Assembly (NCBI GenBank): GCA_965199335.1
Contig: CBDAQZ010000001.1
Coordinates: 124,001-188,000 of the forward strand
From: CBDAQV01 sp965199335
GTDB lineage: Bacteria > Pseudomonadota > Alphaproteobacteria > CALMVH01
Length of the DNA stretch: 64,000 nt
Direction: 5' to 3'
Position 1 is the first letter of the stretch; every line of letters starts with the position of its first letter. The notes under the pieces were generated by a model, which made no database searches, had not been told where the DNA came from, and saw only the letters and a list, made by a program, of their open reading frames with translations. A program made the position numbers and the translations under genes. Positions 61,141 through 64,000 of this stretch are shown here, piece by piece.

Positions 61141-61317
61141 TTAGACTATACTCGTTACATGTGTGCTGTCGCAGTGAAGTCAACAGACTATTTTCAATAA
61201 TGCAATATGCTTTTTGAAGATTTTTATATTTTTTGACTAGAAGCCACGATTAACCAATATACATAAATAAAGCGCGGCTATTAAGCATTAAACTTAACAT
61301 GGCGCCGATACATCGCT
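61141..61317. promoter_or_regulatory. AT-rich region upstream of mucR
   Basis: 177 bases between rimI and mucR, markedly AT-rich with many T-A steps (for example 61196-61240), unlike the flanking DNA. Likely mucR promoter and possible MucR binding region. No tRNA or hairpin seen. Confidence 0.45.
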
Positions 61318-61773
61318 TTATAGTGGCTGTTCGCTTGACTTCACCAGAATGAAAGCATCAACGGGTCCATCTACGCCGACATAATAGCCACTGCGGTCTC
61401 CAACTATGTTAAAACCCGTGTTTTGATAAAGCGCAAGAGCATCCTTGTTGTCATGAGCGACTTCCAGAGCAATGCGAACGATTTTCTTTTGTTCCAGCTC
61501 TTGTATCGAGGACAGTAATAATGCCTTGCCGATACCGGTGCGCCGCATCGCAGGTAACACACCGAAAGTCAGGATTTCAGCTTCGTCGCTAGCGGCGCGG
61601 TATAGGATCAGGCCTGTTATTTCGCCCTTCGCCAGAGCCACAAATCCTTCGGCTCCGCTGTTCAGGAGTGCCTCGAAACCATGGGATGGCCAGGGATCGC
61701 TTTCGAAACACAGCCGGTGCAGCTCTGCTGCAGCCTGCGAATCGGCGAGGGTGAAGGGCCGGATTTCAACCAC
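61318..61773 (-). CDS. rimI: Ribosomal-protein-alanine N-acetyltransferase
   Basis: 151 aa from a GTG at 61773. GNAT enzyme acetylating the N-terminal Ala of S18. The acetyl-CoA motif is LPAMRRTGIGKALL, with ALEVAHDNKDALALYQNTGF following. It overlaps the tsaB stop by 8 bases, the usual tsaB-rimI arrangement. Confidence 0.92.
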   Translation of the reverse strand: MVEIRPFTLADSQAAAELHRLCFESDPWPSHGFEALLNSGAEGFVALAKGEITGLILYRAASDEAEILTFGVLPAMRRTGIGKALLLSSIQELEQKKIVRIALEVAHDNKDALALYQNTGFNIVGDRSGYYVGVDGPVDAFILVKSSEQPL

Positions 61774-62428
61774 CGGTCACCTTTGCATCCGGCGGCCTGA
61801 TATAAAGCGGCAAGGGTGCGGATGCGGGCGGTCCCCGGCTCAGGGACTCGGCGCCCAGCCTTGCCAATGCAAGCATATCCGGTCCCGGGCGCTGGTCGAC
61901 GATCGTTAGATGAGGCAACAGCGCGGCCAGGTGGACGCAGCCATCGCCGCACAGCAGGACAGTCTGGCCGCCAAGCGTCCGAACGATATCGACAGGCAGG
62001 TCGCAGGCGGGCGGGCTGACCATTTCACCGTTTTCGGTCATGATCGACCAATATAATTCCGCCCGCCTCGATTCTACGACCACCGCTCGATTCCTGCCGC
62101 CTCCAGGGGATATTCCGGCGTTGAAGGCGGCAAAACTGTCGATGCCGATTGCCGGTACATCCGTGGCCAGGGTAATTCCATGCGCCGCCGCAAGGCCGAC
62201 CCGCAGGCCGGTAAACGAACCGGGACCGGTCGTGACCACCAGTCCCGCCAGGTCGCCCAAGGCCAGGCCGCCTTCCGCCATGACTTCGCGTATCATGGGC
62301 AGCAGCCGTTCCGATTGCCCCCGGGCCTGCGGCTCGGTACGTTCGTGCGCGCGGCTGGATGTCAGCAACGCGACAGCGCATTGCTGCGCCGTGGTATCGA
62401 AGGCAAGTATGGGTAGACATGTCGACAT
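61766..62428 (-). CDS. tsaB: tRNA threonylcarbamoyladenosine biosynthesis protein TsaB
   Basis: 220 aa from the ATG at 62428. It is the TsaD partner in t6A37 synthesis. ILAFDTTAQQCAVAL at the start, the SERLLPMIREVMAE helix, VTTGPGSFTGLRVGLAAAHG and GIDSFAAF are typical. The frame is open far upstream, but only as shadow of the gene on the other strand. Divergent from the NodB-like gene with 21 bases between starts. Confidence 0.94.
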   Translation of the reverse strand: MSTCLPILAFDTTAQQCAVALLTSSRAHERTEPQARGQSERLLPMIREVMAEGGLALGDLAGLVVTTGPGSFTGLRVGLAAAHGITLATDVPAIGIDSFAAFNAGISPGGGRNRAVVVESRRAELYWSIMTENGEMVSPPACDLPVDIVRTLGGQTVLLCGDGCVHLAALLPHLTIVDQRPGPDMLALARLGAESLSRGPPASAPLPLYIRPPDAKVTGG

Positions 62429-62449
62429 GGTTTTGAGGGTTCTATCCAA

Positions 62450-63481
62450 GTGATCGGTCGCTGCATACAGCGCTTTGCTGTCATCCTGCCGATGCTTGCC
62501 GGCTTTGCCGCGCCGGTTCGGGCGGAAGGCTACGCCACCGTGTTCGCCTATTTCCAGATCGGGCGCGACGACGATCCCTCGGCAAACCTGCGGATCGAGC
62601 AGTTTCAGGCGCAGCTGGACCTGTTGCACGGCGAATCGTTCACCGTCATGCCGCTGCACGCCATCATTGCCGGGTTCGAGCCAGGCAACCGTTTGCCCGA
62701 CCGCGCCGTGGGGCTGACTTTCGACGATGCCAACCGTTCGGTGGCCGAGAATGCACTGCCGCTGCTGCGCAAGGCGGCCATGACCGCGACCATTTTCGTC
62801 GACCCTGCGCGAGCGGATGCCGGTGGCGCGTATATGAACTGGAACGAACTGCGCCGCGCCGCGCGGGACGGGTTCGCGATCGGCGCCAAGATCGACCCCG
62901 ACATTGTCGAGGACGACACGGACGTAAAACTGCTGGCGGCGATAAACGAGGCGCTGGTTCGTATCCACGACCAGATCGGCGTCGATCCGGAATTCTTCGC
63001 CTATGCCGATGGCATCGCCGACAAACCGATGCGTGGGCTGGTGCAAAGCCGCGGATTCAAGGCGGCGTTTGCGTTGCAATCGGGACCGGCCTCGGACAAG
63101 TCGGATCGCTTCGAGCTGCCGCGCTTTCCGATGACGGAGGCTTTCGGGACGCTGGACCGCTTTCGCGTCGCCGCCAGCTCGCTACCGATGGAGGCGACCG
63201 ACATCCTGCCGCGGGACTCGACCGTGTCCGGCCCGAACCCGCCGCAGATCGGTTTCACGATCGTATCGGACGATGTCGATATGACCCAGCTTGCATGTTT
63301 TACCGAGGATCAGGGCAAGACGCCGCTGAACGTGCTGGGAAACCGCGCCGAGCTAAGGCCGGTTGCCGCTTTCGATCAGGACGATACCACCCGCGTCAAC
63401 TGCACCGCGCCTGCCCATGGCGCCAATGCCGGCCGCTGGCACTGGCAGGGGTTCAACTTCTTCGTGCCGGGCGGTCGTTAG
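62450..63481 (+). CDS. Secreted NodB-like (polysaccharide deacetylase fold) protein, altered metal site
   Basis: 343 aa from a GTG at 62450, with a signal peptide (FAVILPMLAGFAAPVRA, cleavage near residue 25). The NodB fold is indicated by VGLTFDDANRSVAENALPLLRKAAMT split over two strands, ATIFVDP and FAYADG. The zinc-binding HxxxH block, normally in a G-S-H-T context, reads IGAKIDPD with no His, and TFDDG is TFDDA. PgaB-like poly-N-acetylglucosamine deacetylation is therefore doubtful; a substrate-binding role is possible. Start region faces tsaB. Confidence 0.75.
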   Translation: MIGRCIQRFAVILPMLAGFAAPVRAEGYATVFAYFQIGRDDDPSANLRIEQFQAQLDLLHGESFTVMPLHAIIAGFEPGNRLPDRAVGLTFDDANRSVAENALPLLRKAAMTATIFVDPARADAGGAYMNWNELRRAARDGFAIGAKIDPDIVEDDTDVKLLAAINEALVRIHDQIGVDPEFFAYADGIADKPMRGLVQSRGFKAAFALQSGPASDKSDRFELPRFPMTEAFGTLDRFRVAASSLPMEATDILPRDSTVSGPNPPQIGFTIVSDDVDMTQLACFTEDQGKTPLNVLGNRAELRPVAAFDQDDTTRVNCTAPAHGANAGRWHWQGFNFFVPGGR

Positions 63482-64000
63482 ACGATAGGCTCGAGGGAGC
63501 CGAGCGAACGATTGTAGCTTTCCGGCAGGCGCCAGACGCAGAAGAGAGCAAGAACGAAGATCACGCCGCCGATCGTCATCAATCCGTTTGTCAGCCCCAG
63601 AACCGGTTTGAGGGACAACAGGGCTAGGTTCATCAGGACGACCATGGCACGCGAGAAATTCAGGTTGGATGTCGAGGCCGTGGCCCGAAGCTGGGTCGGA
63701 AACTGCTCTACCAAGATCGTGGCGCTGATCGCCCACAGATTGAACAGGCCGAGCGTCATGCAAAGCGCATAAAACTGTATCGCGCTCAGGTTCAGTTTTT
63801 GAACGAACACCATGGCGATCAGGCAGGTGCCGGCGATGAAAAGGCCTGCGACCAGCCTGCGGCTTTTGAATACGCCGCTAAGCCACGCCGCAAGAAAATC
63901 CCCCACCACCGCAGCCGAAAAATAAACGGCCAGGGCAACGTTCGCCTTGATGGCTCCCGTTACGCCGCACGATTTACCGATTTCGGGGCTGAGCGTGATC
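63478..64000 (-). CDS. MFS transporter, partial (N-terminal part beyond the right edge)
   Basis: The last ~173 residues of a major facilitator transporter; the frame is open to the window edge. Four to five hydrophobic helices are seen, with the intracellular-loop signature SGVFKSRRLVAG and WAISATILVEQFPTQLRATA, a motif of the sugar/metabolite-type MFS. Its stop overlaps the end of the NodB-like gene by 4 bases in convergent orientation. The substrate is unknown. Confidence 0.82.
   Translation of the reverse strand, partial: ITLSPEIGKSCGVTGAIKANVALAVYFSAAVVGDFLAAWLSGVFKSRRLVAGLFIAGTCLIAMVFVQKLNLSAIQFYALCMTLGLFNLWAISATILVEQFPTQLRATASTSNLNFSRAMVVLMNLALLSLKPVLGLTNGLMTIGGVIFVLALFCVWRLPESYNRSLGSLEPIV

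Overview
The window is a GC-rich chromosomal segment from an alphaproteobacterium. The evidence is gene content and order: an Irr-type Fur regulator next to an IscR-type suf operon, a MucR/Ros-family regulator, olsB-olsA ornithine-lipid genes, the run tsaB-rimI-mucR-olsBA-miaB-phoH-ybeY-corC-lnt-xre-metK-trmB-rimP-nusA, and a transaldolase/glucose-6-phosphate isomerase fusion. I cannot fix the order; a Rhodospirillales-like or Micavibrio-like member fits. Much of it is housekeeping, with accessory genes and palindromic repeats inserted into conserved operons.

Layout. Positions 1-3.45 kb hold a partial acetyltransferase, a SCO copper chaperone, a short PhoH-like ATPase, two small unknown genes and a cation-efflux transporter that appears to start at a non-standard ATC codon. 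Positions 3.6-5.3 kb (minus) hold a PurM of the longer Bacteroidetes-like form, coupled to gluconokinase. Positions 5.4-18.9 kb (plus) form a sugar-phosphate operon: GH15 glucoamylase, transketolase, Tal-Pgi fusion, 6-phosphogluconate dehydrogenase, glucose-6-phosphate dehydrogenase, HAD phosphatase, ribulose-phosphate 3-epimerase, 6-phosphogluconolactonase, a DUF559 gene and ribose-5-phosphate isomerase. Every step of the oxidative and non-oxidative pentose phosphate pathway is present. A large AsmA-like envelope protein follows, facing a DJ-1/PfpI protein across a perfect palindrome.

Positions 22.9-31.8 kb (minus) are the iron region: irr, a coupled amidase-like gene, iscR, sufB, sufC, a second DUF559 gene, sufD, sufS, sufU, sufT and sufA. 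A palindromic operator candidate lies just before iscR. Positions 32-38.2 kb hold mixed accessory genes: secreted protein, nitronate monooxygenase-like protein, degenerate glycerophosphodiesterase, membrane glycosyltransferase, TPR protein. Positions 38.2-51.0 kb are the pnp-rpsO-truB / rbfA-infB-ylxR-nusA-rimP region, interrupted by five accessory genes, one of which combines a sigma-70 region 4-like domain with duplicated alpha-CTD-like modules. Positions 51.1-62.4 kb are trmB to tsaB. The window ends with a secreted NodB-like protein and a partial MFS transporter.

The most interesting pattern is the pair of DUF559 (Vsr-like endonuclease fold) genes at 17.8 and 27.0 kb. Each lies inside an operon of core genes and is bracketed by inverted copies of the same palindromic unit: a CCTCTCCC/GGGAGAGG hairpin outside and a GGGTGAGGG tail facing the gene. 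At 22.74-22.86 kb the same inverted pair occurs without a gene. This suggests an autonomous DUF559 element and a non-autonomous REPIN/MITE-like derivative. Three enzyme-like proteins in the window (amidase, glycerophosphodiesterase, NodB deacetylase) lack key catalytic residues.
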